A stretch of DNA of 64,000 bases from Bacillota bacterium (GCA_021845645.1 JAJZVM010000005.1:62001-126000), one strand, 5' to 3'. Shown: positions 51,504-61,190, counted from the first letter of the stretch. Notes: generated from the sequence alone by a model not told the origin. Translations and numbers: made by a program.

Positions 51504-52346
51504 TCAGCGCCCGAGGCGGCTGCGGCCGACGAGCCGCCGCGCGACGACGTTGACGATCACGATGAGCACCAGCAGCAGCAGACCTGCGGCATACGCGAGG
51601 GCGTTGGCCGAGGCGAACGGTTCGTTGATGTACGTCCAGACGACGTAGGTCAGGTAGCCGATCGGGGCGTGGGTCAGCTGCAGGCTCGGCATGTAGTTCG
51701 ACCAGCCGGCCGTGTAGAGCAGCGGCGCCGTCTCGCCGATCGCGATCGAGAGTGCCAGCAGCACGCCGGTCACCACTCCCGGCAGGGCTTCGCGCAGCGT
51801 GACCCGCCAGATCGTCGTGCTCTGGCTGGCGCCGAGCGCGAGCGACGCCTCGCGCATGCCGCGCGGCACCTTGCTGAGCGCCGTCTCGGTGGATCGCACG
51901 ACGTAGGGTATGCCGATGAGGGAGAGCGCGATGGCTCCCGCCAGGGTGGAGAATCCCCAGCCGAGCCCCAGCACCAGCGTCACGTAGCCGAAGTAGCCGA
52001 TGACGATCGATGGCACGCCCGCCATGACGTCGGTCGTGAAGCGCACAACCTGCGCAAAGCTCCCGCCGGGGTCCACCTCGCCCACGTAGACGCCCGCCAT
52101 GATCCCCAGGGGGCCCGCGATCAGGATGCCGAGCCCGACGACGTAGAAGGTGCCGACGATGGCGTTGGCAAGACCTCCGCCGGCACCGACGGTCACCTGC
52201 GTGAAGAGGCCCAGGGACAGCGCCGGCAGTGCGTGGCTCACGACGAGCCAGATCATGCCGAGCACCGGCACGAGGATGATGATGCCCATCAAGGCCGCGA
52301 GCCCGAGCATGATGCGGTCCTTCAGCCGGCGCCAGGTGACGTTCAC
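51504..52346 (-). CDS. pstA: Phosphate ABC transporter permease PstA
   Basis: A 280-residue, six-helix permease. PstA marks are AIVGTFYVVGLGILIAGPLG, TDVMAGVPSIVIGYFGY, the EAA loop REASLALGASQSTTIWRVTL and AIGETAPLLYTAG. The GTG overlaps the pstC stop (GTGA). Full length, unlike the copy at 23230. Confidence 0.95.
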   Translation of the reverse strand: MNVTWRRLKDRIMLGLAALMGIIILVPVLGMIWLVVSHALPALSLGLFTQVTVGAGGGLANAIVGTFYVVGLGILIAGPLGIMAGVYVGEVDPGGSFAQVVRFTTDVMAGVPSIVIGYFGYVTLVLGLGWGFSTLAGAIALSLIGIPYVVRSTETALSKVPRGMREASLALGASQSTTIWRVTLREALPGVVTGVLLALSIAIGETAPLLYTAGWSNYMPSLQLTHAPIGYLTYVVWTYINEPFASANALAYAAGLLLLVLIVIVNVVARRLVGRSRLGR

Positions 52347-53341
52347 TGCGCCTCGCCTCCCCTGCGGGCGGCCGCCGAGAGCAGCAGGCGCGCCGGTACG
52401 TTGACGACGATGCTCATGACGAACAGCACGAGGGCGATCTCGGCCAGCGCGTGGACGGCCATGCCGGTCGGGTCGGTCATGGCGGAGTCGAGCTGCGAGA
52501 CGATGGTCGCGGCCATCGTGCCGATCGGGCTGAAGATGTTCTGCGGCAGGTAGTTCACGGCGCTGCCCGAGACCATCAGCACGGCCATGGTCTCGCCGAG
52601 TGCGCGCCCGAGCCCCAGGATCACGGCGCCGAAGATACCGCTCGCGGACCAGGGCAGCGAGACGGCGCGGATCATCTCCCAGCGCGTCAGCCCGAGGCCG
52701 AGCGCGCCCTCCTTGGTCTCGCGGGGCGTCTGGCGTAGGACGTCGCGCGTCGTCGCCGCGATGATCGGCGTGATCATGACGGCGAGCACCAGGCCAGAGG
52801 CAAGAAGTCCCTGGCCGGAGCCGATCGGTCCGCGCAAGAACGGGATGAATCCGAAGACGGCCTGCAGCCACGGCCCGAGGCCGCGGCCGATCCACGGGAT
52901 GAGCACCGCGATGCCCCAGAGGCCGATCACGACCGACGGGATGCCGGCGAGCATCTCGACGACGAAGGAGAGGCTTTCTCCAACGCGGCGCGGCAGGTAC
53001 TCGACGAGTAGGAGGCCGATGCCCACCGCCAGCGGCACCGCGAGCACCACGGCGATCAGCGAGCTGAGAAGCGTGCCGAGGATGAAGGGCAGGATGCCGT
53101 AGGCGGCGCCGTGCGGGGCCATCACGCCGTTGTGGCGACTGACGGCGCCGCTGTACAGGTTGCCGATGTTCCAGGTGATGCTCGTCAGGAAGTGGCCGCC
53201 GTTGTAGAGGATCGACGGCCAGGAGTCGCGCAGCAGGAACACGAGAATCGCGGCCATGGCCACGAGCGAGCCACCGGCGACGATGCCGGTGGCCACGCGC
53301 ATGATCCGGTCGAGGGCCCGCACTTTGCCGGGCGTCGCCAT
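52343..53341 (-). CDS. pstC: Phosphate ABC transporter permease PstC
   Basis: A 332-residue permease. PstC marks are PFILGTLLSSLIAVVLAVPL, SFVVEMLAGIPSVVIGLWG, the EAA loop EGALGLGLTRWEMIRAVSLP and GRALGETMAVLMVSG. Start ATG 53341 has a weak ribosome site; an in-frame GTG one codon upstream is equal. It follows pstS by 28 bases. There is no pstB on this side. Confidence 0.95.
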   Translation of the reverse strand: MATPGKVRALDRIMRVATGIVAGGSLVAMAAILVFLLRDSWPSILYNGGHFLTSITWNIGNLYSGAVSRHNGVMAPHGAAYGILPFILGTLLSSLIAVVLAVPLAVGIGLLLVEYLPRRVGESLSFVVEMLAGIPSVVIGLWGIAVLIPWIGRGLGPWLQAVFGFIPFLRGPIGSGQGLLASGLVLAVMITPIIAATTRDVLRQTPRETKEGALGLGLTRWEMIRAVSLPWSASGIFGAVILGLGRALGETMAVLMVSGSAVNYLPQNIFSPIGTMAATIVSQLDSAMTDPTGMAVHALAEIALVLFVMSIVVNVPARLLLSAAARRGGEAQ

Positions 53342-53369
53342 CACCCCACGAGGAGTTTCGCCTTCGAAC

Positions 53370-54455
53370 CTACTGGACCTTCGCGATCTGCGCTTCACTC
53401 AGCTTGACGATGGCAGGCGGCAAGGGCAGGAAGTGCACCTGCTCGAGATAGGTCGGCTGGTTGCCGGTCGTGAGCGCCCAGGTCAGGAACTGCCGCACCG
53501 CCTTCGCGGTCGTCGACGAGGACTGCTTCGCGTTCACGATCGCGTACTCGTAGTTGATGATCGGGTAGGCGCCCTGCGCCGGGCCGTAGATCAGCGAGAC
53601 GCGCTCGTCCTTCGGCGTCTGGCCGACGAGGCTCTGCGCCTCGGTCGAGATCGTCTGCGCCGTGGGCAGCACGAATTGTCCCGCCTTGTTCTCGATCGCG
53701 GCGTAGCCGAGCCCGGCGTTGACCGCCTGGCTCAGGTACGAGATGCCGACGTAGGCGATGCCGCCCTTGTTCTGCTGCAGGGCCTCCACCATGCCGCCGT
53801 TGCCGGTGGCGCTCAGTGACGCGGGCACCGGCGGCCACGAGATCGACGTCGCGTACTGCGGCCCGTTCGCAGAGCCCCAGGTGGTCGGGTTCGAGAACGA
53901 GAGGTACTGCGAGAAGAGGAAGGTGTCACCCGAGCCGTCCGCGCGGTGGATCGGCACGATCCTGAGCGCAGGCAGCGCGATGCCGGGATTCAGGGCCTTG
54001 ATCGCCGCGTCGTTCCACATCGTGATCTTGCCCGTGTAGATGCGGGCGAGCACCTGGCCCGAAAGGTGCAGATGCTGATGGTTGAGGCCGGGGATGTTGT
54101 ACATGATCTGCTGCGCCGAGATGGCGAGCGGGATGTTGAGCATGCCGGGGTCGGCGCTCATCTGGGCGTTCGCCATGTAGGCGTCGGACGCGCCGATCTG
54201 CACGGTGCCGTTCACCGCGTCCGCGATGCCTGTGCCGGAGCCCGTGCCCTGAGGTGTGATCTTGACGCTGGAATGGTCCTTGGTGTACGCGGGTGCCCAG
54301 ATCTGGAAGAGCGGGTAGAGGAGTGTGGAGCCCGTCTCCTGCAGCGACACCGTTCCCTGGTTCTGCGTCGTTGCGGAGCCGCAGCCTGCGAGCGACAGGG
54401 CAAGCGCGCCGACAAGAGCCGACGCGAGACCGCCGCTGCGCAAGGAAAACTTCAA
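53370..54455 (-). CDS. pstS: Phosphate-binding lipoprotein PstS
   Basis: A 361-residue binding lipoprotein (lipobox LSLAGCGS, Cys25). Phosphate contacts are recognisable in QETGSTLLYPLFQIWA, TPQGTGSGTGIADA, the IGASDAYM turn and HRADGSGDTFLFSQYL; IYTGKITMWNDAAIKALNP is the family's hallmark loop. The start is a TTG (M-K-F-S) with AAGGGAGGG 7 bases upstream. First gene of pstS-pstC-pstA, with a candidate Pho box upstream. Confidence 0.95.
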   Translation of the reverse strand: MKFSLRSGGLASALVGALALSLAGCGSATTQNQGTVSLQETGSTLLYPLFQIWAPAYTKDHSSVKITPQGTGSGTGIADAVNGTVQIGASDAYMANAQMSADPGMLNIPLAISAQQIMYNIPGLNHQHLHLSGQVLARIYTGKITMWNDAAIKALNPGIALPALRIVPIHRADGSGDTFLFSQYLSFSNPTTWGSANGPQYATSISWPPVPASLSATGNGGMVEALQQNKGGIAYVGISYLSQAVNAGLGYAAIENKAGQFVLPTAQTISTEAQSLVGQTPKDERVSLIYGPAQGAYPIINYEYAIVNAKQSSSTTAKAVRQFLTWALTTGNQPTYLEQVHFLPLPPAIVKLSEAQIAKVQ

Positions 54456-54484
54456 GCGTAGCCCTCCCTTGATCGGTCGAGGGC

Positions 54485-54516
54485 AGCATACATGCGCTCT
54501 GTTACGGCCAGATTAA
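54485..54516 (-). promoter_or_regulatory. Candidate Pho box and -10 of pstS
   Basis: On the minus strand TTAATC (54511-54516) and GTAACA (54500-54505) are tandem TTAACA-like units 5 bases apart, the spacing of Bacillus PhoP boxes. TATGCT at 54485-54490 is 9 bases further on, so the units occupy the -35 zone. Activation by the PhoP at 26750 is inferred. Confidence 0.45.
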
Positions 54517-54547
54517 GGCCGCATGACTGCCAAAATGAGGCGGTCCT

Positions 54548-55798
54548 TTATGCTTTTGCCGCCGTCGCTTGTGCCGCAACCTCCGTCTTGCCGAACCAGA
54601 GCACGAGCGCAAGCGCGACAAGCGAACTCGCGATGCTCACAAGGAACATGGCCTGGTACTGGCCATGCGAGACAGCGATGACCTGTCCCGCCAGAGGCGC
54701 CGCCACCATGAGGCCCAGCGACTGCACGAGGTTCGCGTTGCCGTAGAGCGCGCCGTGGAGGTGCGCCGCCTGCTCCTTCGCGTCGTCGTCGCCGGCGCCG
54801 TTGCGGAGCAGGTGCTGGCGCAGCATGTCGGCGGCCAGCGGGTAGCTCGTCACCTGGATGCCACCCCAGGCCAGGCCGGCCACAAAGAGCAGCACGAACG
54901 CCTCGTCCACCGTCTTGAGCCACAGGCCGGTCGATGCCGCGACGGCGAACAGCAGAAGCGTCACGCCGAGCAGCAGCCGCGCGTCGTGCCGCTCGTAGAG
55001 ACGGCCGAACCAGAGCGAGACCAGGATGCCCGCCACGGTGAAGATGGACATGCCGAGGGCGGAGTCGAGCACGCTGCCGTGCAAGGCATGCACCATGTAG
55101 GGCGTGAAGAAGCTGGCGATCGCCTCGAACGAGAGCCACCAAAGCCCCTGCGCCACGTAGTACTTGAGGAGCGCCGGACTGCGCAGGGCCACGGCCGCGC
55201 CGCGGCCGGGCGGCCTGCGTCGCTCGCTGCGCTCGCGCGCGGAGAAGGCCGTCCAGAGACCTCCCGCGAGCAGGATGGCCGCGCCGAGCAGGAAGCCGAG
55301 CGTGTGACTCCAGAGCTCGTACACCAGCGGCACGACGAGAAACGCGATCAGGTTGCCGAGCGTCCAGAGCAGGTTCAGGATGCCAGATGCCTCGCCGTAG
55401 TCCTTCTCCTCCACGCTGTCCGGCATCATGGCCTGGTAGGGCGTCGGGCTGAGCTGCTGGAAGAAGTAGAAGAGAAGGGTCGCCGCGACCGCGAGGCCGA
55501 GGCTCCTCGTCAGGTACATCAGCATCAGCATGATGGCGGCGCCCGGAAACGCGACGAAGAGATACGGACGGCGGCGACCGATCCTGGTCGACGTGCGGTC
55601 CGAGAGCCAGCCGGAGAGCGGATTCAGCACCACGCCGAGAAGACCCTCCGCGCCCAGCACCGAGCCGATCAGCTGCGTCGACGGCGTCAGGGCGCCCAAG
55701 AGCACCGCCGTGAAAACCTTGTTCATGCCCCAGCCGACATTGCGCCCGAGCCCCGCGAGTCCGAGCAGCCACACGTAGCGGCGCTCGCGCTTGTTCAA
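54548..55798 (-). CDS. MFS sugar transporter (SLC45/GPH-like)
   Basis: A 416-residue, twelve-helix carrier. The loop NPLSGWLSDRTSTRIGRRRP is the PxxGxxSDRxxxRxGRRRP pattern of SLC45 and GPH sugar carriers, and FYFFQQLSPTPYQAMMPDSV matches helix 4-5. TTG 55798 is used, with GGGAGGG 6 bases upstream. It follows the glycerophosphodiesterase by 25 bases, so it might take up sugar or glycerol compounds released by that enzyme. Confidence 0.85.
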   Translation of the reverse strand: MNKRERRYVWLLGLAGLGRNVGWGMNKVFTAVLLGALTPSTQLIGSVLGAEGLLGVVLNPLSGWLSDRTSTRIGRRRPYLFVAFPGAAIMLMLMYLTRSLGLAVAATLLFYFFQQLSPTPYQAMMPDSVEEKDYGEASGILNLLWTLGNLIAFLVVPLVYELWSHTLGFLLGAAILLAGGLWTAFSARERSERRRPPGRGAAVALRSPALLKYYVAQGLWWLSFEAIASFFTPYMVHALHGSVLDSALGMSIFTVAGILVSLWFGRLYERHDARLLLGVTLLLFAVAASTGLWLKTVDEAFVLLFVAGLAWGGIQVTSYPLAADMLRQHLLRNGAGDDDAKEQAAHLHGALYGNANLVQSLGLMVAAPLAGQVIAVSHGQYQAMFLVSIASSLVALALVLWFGKTEVAAQATAAKA

Positions 55799-55823
55799 GT
55801 GAAGCCCTCCCGTGCCGGTGCCT

Positions 55824-56516
55824 CTAGTTCGCGGCCCCCTGGCGGTGCATGTGTCCGATGAGCAGGTCCGGTCGGTTCGTCGCAATGCCGTCCACGCCGA
55901 TCTCCTGGCAGAAGGCGAACTCCTCGGGGGTGTCCGCCGTCCAGATCGACAGGTGGAGGTCATGGCTGTGGGCTGCCTCGACCTCTTCGCGGCTCACCGT
56001 CTCGAGCGCCGGCAGCAGGATCTGCGCACCCGCCTTCTCCGCGAGCAGCCACGGCTCGATCGGCGCACCGGCGTAGAGCACTCCCGCCGTCAGGCCCTTC
56101 ACCTCGGCCGTGAGCGCCTGGATGAGCCTGTGGCCGAAGGAGATGGGCCACAGCCTTTCCCTCAGCTGCGGGCGCGTGCGATAGAGGTCGACCAGCCCCG
56201 GCACGGCCTCCGGCGTCTTGATCTCCACGACGACCGGCAGCGTCACCGCTTCGAGGAGCTCCTCGAGCGTCGGGACGCGCTCGCCGTCGCCGGCGTCAAG
56301 GGCACGGATCTCCGCCAGGGTGCGGTCGCGCACCGGCCCCTTGCCGTTCGTGGTGCGGTCGAGGGTCGCGTCGTGGATCACCACGAGCTTCCCGTCCAGG
56401 CTGCGGTGCACATCGCACTCCACGAGGTCCACGCCGAGTTCCTGCGCCGCCCGAAATGCCCTCAGGGTGTTCTCCGGATGCCGTCCTGAAAATCCGCGGT
56501 GCGCGATAAGCCACAT
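55824..56516 (-). CDS. Glycerophosphodiester phosphodiesterase (UgpQ-like)
   Basis: A 230-residue cytosolic GDPD TIM barrel that splits glycerophosphodiesters into glycerol 3-phosphate and an alcohol. The active-site signatures are AHRGFSGRHPENTLRAF and VECDVHRSLDGKLVVIHD; VVVEIKTPE carries a metal ligand and SIWTADTPEEF lies near the end. GAGGTGG is 8-9 bases before the ATG. Release of glycerol phosphate fits the nearby phosphate genes. Confidence 0.93.
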   Translation of the reverse strand: MWLIAHRGFSGRHPENTLRAFRAAQELGVDLVECDVHRSLDGKLVVIHDATLDRTTNGKGPVRDRTLAEIRALDAGDGERVPTLEELLEAVTLPVVVEIKTPEAVPGLVDLYRTRPQLRERLWPISFGHRLIQALTAEVKGLTAGVLYAGAPIEPWLLAEKAGAQILLPALETVSREEVEAAHSHDLHLSIWTADTPEEFAFCQEIGVDGIATNRPDLLIGHMHRQGAAN

Positions 56517-56637
56517 GCAGGATTGCCACCTCGCGGCTCACTTCGCCTTAAGAGCGCGTCTTCCTGGCTGCCTGACCGCTCTTTCGCGGCACGTGTGCGG
56601 CATGCGGTACAATACCAGGTGAAAGCGGGCGATCGAT

Positions 56638-56907
56638 GTGGGCAGCTACGGCGTGCCACTCTTCGGCCTTCCCATCCCCTGGCCGCCGCCTTACGTCCTC
56701 TGGACCTTGATGGCGGCCGCTATCGCCCTACCCTTCGTGCTGCCGCCGCGACGCAGGCACTGGCCGCTCGCAGTGCTTCCCGCCCTGAGCTTCTGCCTCG
56801 CCGGTGCCGGCTCCGGGCCGGCCGGCATCCTCGTCGTGATCCTCATCATCGCGCCGGCCCGGCCGCTTCTCGCGCCGGGGCGCCCGTGGCGCAGGCGCGC
56901 AGCGTGA
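56638..56907 (+). CDS. Small membrane protein of unknown function
   Basis: An 89-residue protein with two or three hydrophobic segments (YVLWTLMAAAIALPFVL, WPLAVLPALSFCLAG, AGILVVILIIAPARPLL) and a basic C-terminus (RPWRRRAA), so the tail is likely cytosolic. GTG 56638 is used; the ribosome site is weak. TACAAT at 56608-56613 could be its -10 box. Its stop overlaps the start of the next gene. No family recognised. Confidence 0.55.
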   Translation: MGSYGVPLFGLPIPWPPPYVLWTLMAAAIALPFVLPPRRRHWPLAVLPALSFCLAGAGSGPAGILVVILIIAPARPLLAPGRPWRRRAA

Positions 56908-57140
56908 TGCCCCGCCTCGACCACGAGCTCCTGCGCCGCGTGCTGGGCGAGATGCCGGACCGGCGCTGGGCTGCACTGCTCTCGCAGCGCTTCGGGCTCG
57001 ACACGGAGCCGGAGCACCCCACCGCCTTGCGCCTGCGCTACTACCCGGACCTTGACGAGCTCGCCTTCCGCCGGCGCCTGAAATCGGTCGAAGCGCAGGT
57101 GCTGCGTCGCATGGCCCAGCTCATGAGCGATTCCGAGTGA
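56907..57140 (+). CDS. Small charged protein, unknown (77 aa)
   Basis: A 77-residue helical protein. Two stretches recall sigma-70 region 4: MPDRRWAALLSQRFGLD (compare RERxVLxLRFGLD) and KSVEAQVLRRMAQL (compare QIEAKALRKLR), but the recognition helix between them is not recognisable. The ATG at 56907 (or GTG 56904) overlaps the preceding stop, so it is coupled to the small membrane protein. Any DNA-binding role is speculative. Confidence 0.55.
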   Translation: MPRLDHELLRRVLGEMPDRRWAALLSQRFGLDTEPEHPTALRLRYYPDLDELAFRRRLKSVEAQVLRRMAQLMSDSE

Positions 57141-57291
57141 CCGCAAGGCCCGGTCTCGGGGCCCGGCCCGATCGCCGACCTCTTCTGGAAGGAAACCGCC
57201 AGCCACGGCTCGAAGTCGCGTGCATCTGACGCGCTGCGCCACCCCGCACCCCATGTCCGCACGTGTCCCCGGCGCGACGCGCAAGGATGTC

Positions 57292-58314
57292 ATGCCGTTG
57301 CGCCAGACCGCCCGTCCGATCGTCGCCCTGTCCCTGCTCCTGCTCGCCGGCTGCGCCGCCGCGCCGCCGCATGCCGCCAGACGGCTCCCTACCGTCAGGG
57401 CGGTGCCGACGCCCAAGCCGGCCGAGACCGGCCGGGTCCCGGACTACGTTCAGGCGAATCCACCGGGCCCGCCCGTCTCCGACCTGCCGGGAAGGCTGTG
57501 CCTCAAGGCACTCAAGAAGGCCGGTGTGAACACCGCGCAGGTGTCCGCCATGTCCGGCGGCTACCCCGAGCAGCCGATCAGGCTGGCGAGATCGCTTGTA
57601 AGCGGCCCCGTGCCCCAGGGCCAGGGCTTCGCCTCGGGGGTCGAGACCGCGACCTGGAACCTCCTTTCGCGCGCATCGGGGCTGCCTCTGACGCCCTACC
57701 GGGGCCAGACGCTCCTTGAAGTGCCTCTGAACGCCTACGGCAGCACCCGCGTCGGCGGCTACACCTGCTTCGAGAAGGGCCATAAGGTCGTCGGAATGAT
57801 CGCCGAGCAGCCGAACTACAGCTTTCAGCCGATGTTCGACGTCAGCTTGCGCGGCAGGACGGTGCACGATCTCACGGGCCTTTACTACCTGCAATGGCTC
57901 GAGTCGGTCGGGGCCTACGTGCCGCATCCGACGGCGAACCGCCCCGGGATGAGCGCCGAGGCGGTGCTGCTGGACTACCTGGACGTCCTCAATGCCGACC
58001 TGCCGGCGGCGGAGCGCCGCCGCCTCGAGGCGACGCTGGTCGCGGCGGGCCCCGGATCCGCGCCGCTCGCCAGCCAGGCAGAGGTACTGCAGGCACTCGT
58101 GCCGATCACCTTTCAGCAGTGGCAGGCGCCGCCCGCATCCCCCGGCATGGACCCCAGGCTGCTGCAGATCTGGAACGTCGCGCTCTGGCCGCACTTCCGC
58201 CACTTCACAGCGCAAGACCTGGCCGGCAACGGCTGGCTCTCATCCGCCTACACGGTCGTACGCAAGAGCCCGGGCTCCCCCTGGCTTGTGGTGAGCTCGG
58301 GCACAGGTCCGTAA
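57292..58314 (+). CDS. Lipoprotein of unknown function (340 aa)
   Basis: A secreted lipoprotein: MPLRQTARPIVALSLLLLAG with lipobox Cys21, then a Pro-rich linker to about 70 and a globular part of about 270 residues rich in aromatic and Leu positions. No domain was recognised. AAGGAT lies 5 bases before ATG 57292; an in-frame start at 57220 would spoil the signal peptide. It lies 151 bases after the small-gene pair and converges on copA. Confidence 0.75.
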   Translation: MPLRQTARPIVALSLLLLAGCAAAPPHAARRLPTVRAVPTPKPAETGRVPDYVQANPPGPPVSDLPGRLCLKALKKAGVNTAQVSAMSGGYPEQPIRLARSLVSGPVPQGQGFASGVETATWNLLSRASGLPLTPYRGQTLLEVPLNAYGSTRVGGYTCFEKGHKVVGMIAEQPNYSFQPMFDVSLRGRTVHDLTGLYYLQWLESVGAYVPHPTANRPGMSAEAVLLDYLDVLNADLPAAERRRLEATLVAAGPGSAPLASQAEVLQALVPITFQQWQAPPASPGMDPRLLQIWNVALWPHFRHFTAQDLAGNGWLSSAYTVVRKSPGSPWLVVSSGTGP

Positions 58315-58330
58315 AGGCGGGCTGCAGGTC

Positions 58331-60805
58331 TCAGTCGGCCGGCCGGAACCGCCGCATGGGGTCGAAGCGCTTCAGCAGCGTCGAGTTTGTGGTCACGGAC
58401 ACCGAGCTGAGGGCCATGGCCCCGCCGGCGATGACGGGGCTCAGGAAGCCGAGCGCCGCGAGCGGCACGCCGATCGCGTTGTAGACGAGCGCCCAGAAGA
58501 GGTTCTGGCGGATCTTGCCCAGCGTGGCGCAACTGAGGTCGATGGCGGCGACGACGCCGCGCAGGTCCCCCGACATCAATGTCACGTCGGCCGCCTCGAT
58601 CGCGACGTCGGCTCCGGTGCCGATCGCCATGCCGACGTCGGCGGTGGCGAGGGCGGGCGCGTCGTTGATGCCGTCGCCCACCATGGCCGTGAGGAGCCCT
58701 GCCGCCTGCAGGCGGCGCACCTCGTCCGCCTTGCGCGCCGGCAGCACCTCCGCGCGCACATCCTCGGGGCTCAGGCCTACCTGCCGCGCGATCGCCTCGG
58801 CGGTGCGGCGGTTGTCGCCCGTGATCATGAGCACCCGCATGCCCATGGCCTGCAGGGCCGCGATCGCCTCGCGGCTACCCTCCTTGACGGTGTCGGCCAC
58901 GGCGATCGCCGCAAGCAGTCTCTCCTCGTCCGCGAGCAGCATCGCCGTCTTGCCCTCCGCCTCGAGCGCCGCGATGCGCGCGTCGGCGGCCCCAAGGTCG
59001 ATGCCTTTGCCTGCGATGAGTGTGCGGTTGCCGAGCAGGTAACCCCGCCCCGCCACCTTCGCCTGGACGCCGCGGCCTGGCAGCGCCTTGAACTCCGCCG
59101 CCGCGGCAGGCGCAAGCCCCCGGGCCAGGGCATGCTCGACGATCGCCTGCGCGAGCGGGTGCTCCGAGCGCTCCTCGAGGGTGAGCGCCAGCGCGAGCGC
59201 CTCGTCCGCCGCCACGCCCGCGAGCTCCACGACGTCGGTGACGACGGGCCGGCCGGACGTGATCGTGCCGGTCTTGTCGAGGACGACCGCCCTGAGGGCG
59301 CCTGTCCGCTCGAGGTGGCCCGCGGCCTTGAAGAGGATGCCCGCCTCGGCGCCGCGTCCGGAGCCGACCATGACGGCGGTGGGTGTGGCGAGGCCAAGCG
59401 CGCAGGGACAGGCGATCACCAGCACCGAGACGCCGGCCAGCAGGGCGCCTGTGACGTCGTGGCCGAGCACGAGCCAGAGGGCGAACGTCAGCATGGCGAT
59501 GCCGATCACCGTCGGCACGAAGTAGTTCGAGATGACGTCCGCGAGGCGCTGGATCGGCGCCTTCGAGCCCTGCGCCTCCTCCACGATCCGTACGATCTGC
59601 TGCAGGGCCGTGTCGCGTCCGACCTTGGTCGCACGGAAGCGGAAGCTGCCCGTCCTGTTGATCGTGCCGCCGACGACGTCGGCGCCCTCGCGCTTCTCCT
59701 GCGGCAGCGACTCGCCGGTCAGCATCGACTCGTCGACCGCCGAGTAGCCATCCACGACGACGCCGTCGACCGGCAGGCGCTCGCCGGGTCGCACGAGCAC
59801 CAAGTCGCCGACCGCCACGTCCTCGACCGGCACCGAGAGCTCCTCTCCGCCGCGCGCGATCCTCGCCGTGCGGGGCTGCAGCCCGAGGAGGCTCCTGATC
59901 GCCTGGGACGTCCTGCCCTTGGCGATGGCCTCGAGCATCTTGCCGGTGATCACGAGCGTGATCAGCACCGCGCTCGTCTCGAAGTACGTGCCATACGCGG
60001 GCCGCCCGCCGCGGAAGGCGGCCGCGAGGCTGAACAGGTATGCTGCGGACGTGCCGAGCGCCACCAGCACCGACATGTTGGCGTTATGGTGCTTGAGGTT
60101 GTAGTAGGCGTCGACGTAGAAGGTCATGCCGGGCCAGAACTGCACGGCGCTGCCGAGCGCGAGCTGCAGCCAGTAGTTGCCGAGCAGGCGTGGCAGCGCC
60201 CAAGGCACGCCGGCCATCTCCAGCACCATCGCGAGCAGGAGCGGCAGCGACAGGCCGCCCGAGACCCAGAGGAGCCTGCGCCAGTGCCGGGCCTCGCGCA
60301 CCGAGCCGTCCTCCCGGCGCGTCGCCCCCTCTGCCGCGACCGTCGCGCCGTAGCCCACGTCGCGCACCGCCCGCGCGATCTCCGCGGGCGTCACGCTGCT
60401 GCCGCTGTAGTCCACGAAGGCCGCGTTGGTCGCGAGATTGACCTGCGCCGAGGCGACGCCGGGCAGCCTCCCGAGCGCATCCTCGATCGTCTTGACGCAC
60501 GTCGCGCAGGTCATGCCCTCGATGTCGAGCTTGACCCGCTCCGTGTGCACGCCGTAGCCGCGATCCTTGACCTCGGCGATCATGCGGGGCAGGTTCACCT
60601 CATCCGGCCTGAAGCGCACGATGGCCTTGGCGGTGGCGAGGTTGACGCTGACGTCGAGGACGCCGGGGAGCTCCTCGAGCCCCTCCGTCACCGTGGCGAC
60701 GCACATGGCGCAGGTCATGCCCTCGATGTCGAGGACGGCGCGGCGCGATCCTGCGTGCGCACCCGCATCCGCCGCGGCCCGATCGGCGACTTCCGCCTCC
60801 GCCAC
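58331..60805 (-). CDS. copA: Copper-exporting P1B-type ATPase CopA
   Basis: An 824-residue pump that exports Cu(I). Two N-terminal metal-binding domains carry MTCAMC (32-35) and MTCATC (100-103). The membrane metal site is CPC (466-468), the phosphorylated Asp is in DKTGT (510-514), TGES and [10 protein letters not shown] are present, and the last helix has [11 protein letters not shown], typical of Cu(I) pumps. The GTG follows AAGGAGGCGGG. It lies behind a YHS-domain gene and a CsoR-like operator. Confidence 0.96.
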   Translation of the reverse strand: MAEAEVADRAAADAGAHAGSRRAVLDIEGMTCAMCVATVTEGLEELPGVLDVSVNLATAKAIVRFRPDEVNLPRMIAEVKDRGYGVHTERVKLDIEGMTCATCVKTIEDALGRLPGVASAQVNLATNAAFVDYSGSSVTPAEIARAVRDVGYGATVAAEGATRREDGSVREARHWRRLLWVSGGLSLPLLLAMVLEMAGVPWALPRLLGNYWLQLALGSAVQFWPGMTFYVDAYYNLKHHNANMSVLVALGTSAAYLFSLAAAFRGGRPAYGTYFETSAVLITLVITGKMLEAIAKGRTSQAIRSLLGLQPRTARIARGGEELSVPVEDVAVGDLVLVRPGERLPVDGVVVDGYSAVDESMLTGESLPQEKREGADVVGGTINRTGSFRFRATKVGRDTALQQIVRIVEEAQGSKAPIQRLADVISNYFVPTVIGIAMLTFALWLVLGHDVTGALLAGVSVLVIACPCALGLATPTAVMVGSGRGAEAGILFKAAGHLERTGALRAVVLDKTGTITSGRPVVTDVVELAGVAADEALALALTLEERSEHPLAQAIVEHALARGLAPAAAAEFKALPGRGVQAKVAGRGYLLGNRTLIAGKGIDLGAADARIAALEAEGKTAMLLADEERLLAAIAVADTVKEGSREAIAALQAMGMRVLMITGDNRRTAEAIARQVGLSPEDVRAEVLPARKADEVRRLQAAGLLTAMVGDGINDAPALATADVGMAIGTGADVAIEAADVTLMSGDLRGVVAAIDLSCATLGKIRQNLFWALVYNAIGVPLAALGFLSPVIAGGAMALSSVSVTTNSTLLKRFDPMRRFRPAD

Positions 60806-60828
60806 CCGATACCCGCCTCCTTCCGGAC

Positions 60829-60859
60829 GCGGGGGACTGCCTGTCCGGCAGTCCCCCGC
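60829..60859 (-). terminator. Hairpin between the YHS gene and copA
   Basis: A 13-bp perfect stem (GCGGGGGACTGCC and complement) with a 5-base loop. It may trim or partly stop the message between the YHS gene and copA, letting the two be made in different amounts. Confidence 0.6.
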
Positions 60860-60865
60860 TGGTGC

Positions 60866-61045
60866 CTAGCCGTTGTGCATGTGCATGTGCGGGTCGCCGC
60901 CGCCCGTCAGGAACTTCTCCGGATCCTTCTCGAACGCGCGCTTGCAGCCCGGCGCGCAGAAGTAGTAGGTCTTGCCCTCGTGTTCCGCGGTCCACTTGGC
61001 TGTCGCCTCGTCGACCTCCATCTGGCAAACGGGATCGATCGCCAC
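60866..61045 (-). CDS. YHS-domain metal-binding protein (59 aa)
   Basis: A 59-residue protein that is a single YHS domain: MAIDPVCQMEVDEATAKW, then GKTYYFCAPGCKRAFEKDP with the conserved cysteines, and a His-rich tail (DPHMHMHNG). Such domains occur at the ends of copper ATPases or as free copper/silver-binding partners. GTG 61045 has GGGAGGGG about 7 bases upstream. Being just upstream of copA on the same strand, it may hand copper to the pump. Confidence 0.85.
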   Translation of the reverse strand: MAIDPVCQMEVDEATAKWTAEHEGKTYYFCAPGCKRAFEKDPEKFLTGGGDPHMHMHNG

Positions 61046-61093
61046 TTCAGGTCCCCTCCCTCGCCGGCGCGGGGAGACGGGTGTCGCACGCCC

Positions 61094-61110
61094 ATACCCC
61101 TACACCGTAT
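61094..61110 (-). promoter_or_regulatory. Candidate CsoR-type operator
   Basis: The 17-bp ATACCCCTACACCGTAT (plus strand) has ATAC/GTAT ends and a C-rich first half, close in layout to the CsoR box of the Bacillus copZA promoter. It lies 49 bases before the YHS gene start. No csoR gene is in the window. Confidence 0.4.
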
Positions 61111-61190
61111 CACCAGCGACACCATCATAGTACCCGCCGGCAGCCTTGGCAAGGCGAGGGGCTGCACCGCCTGCAGCCTTGCCCGTAACG

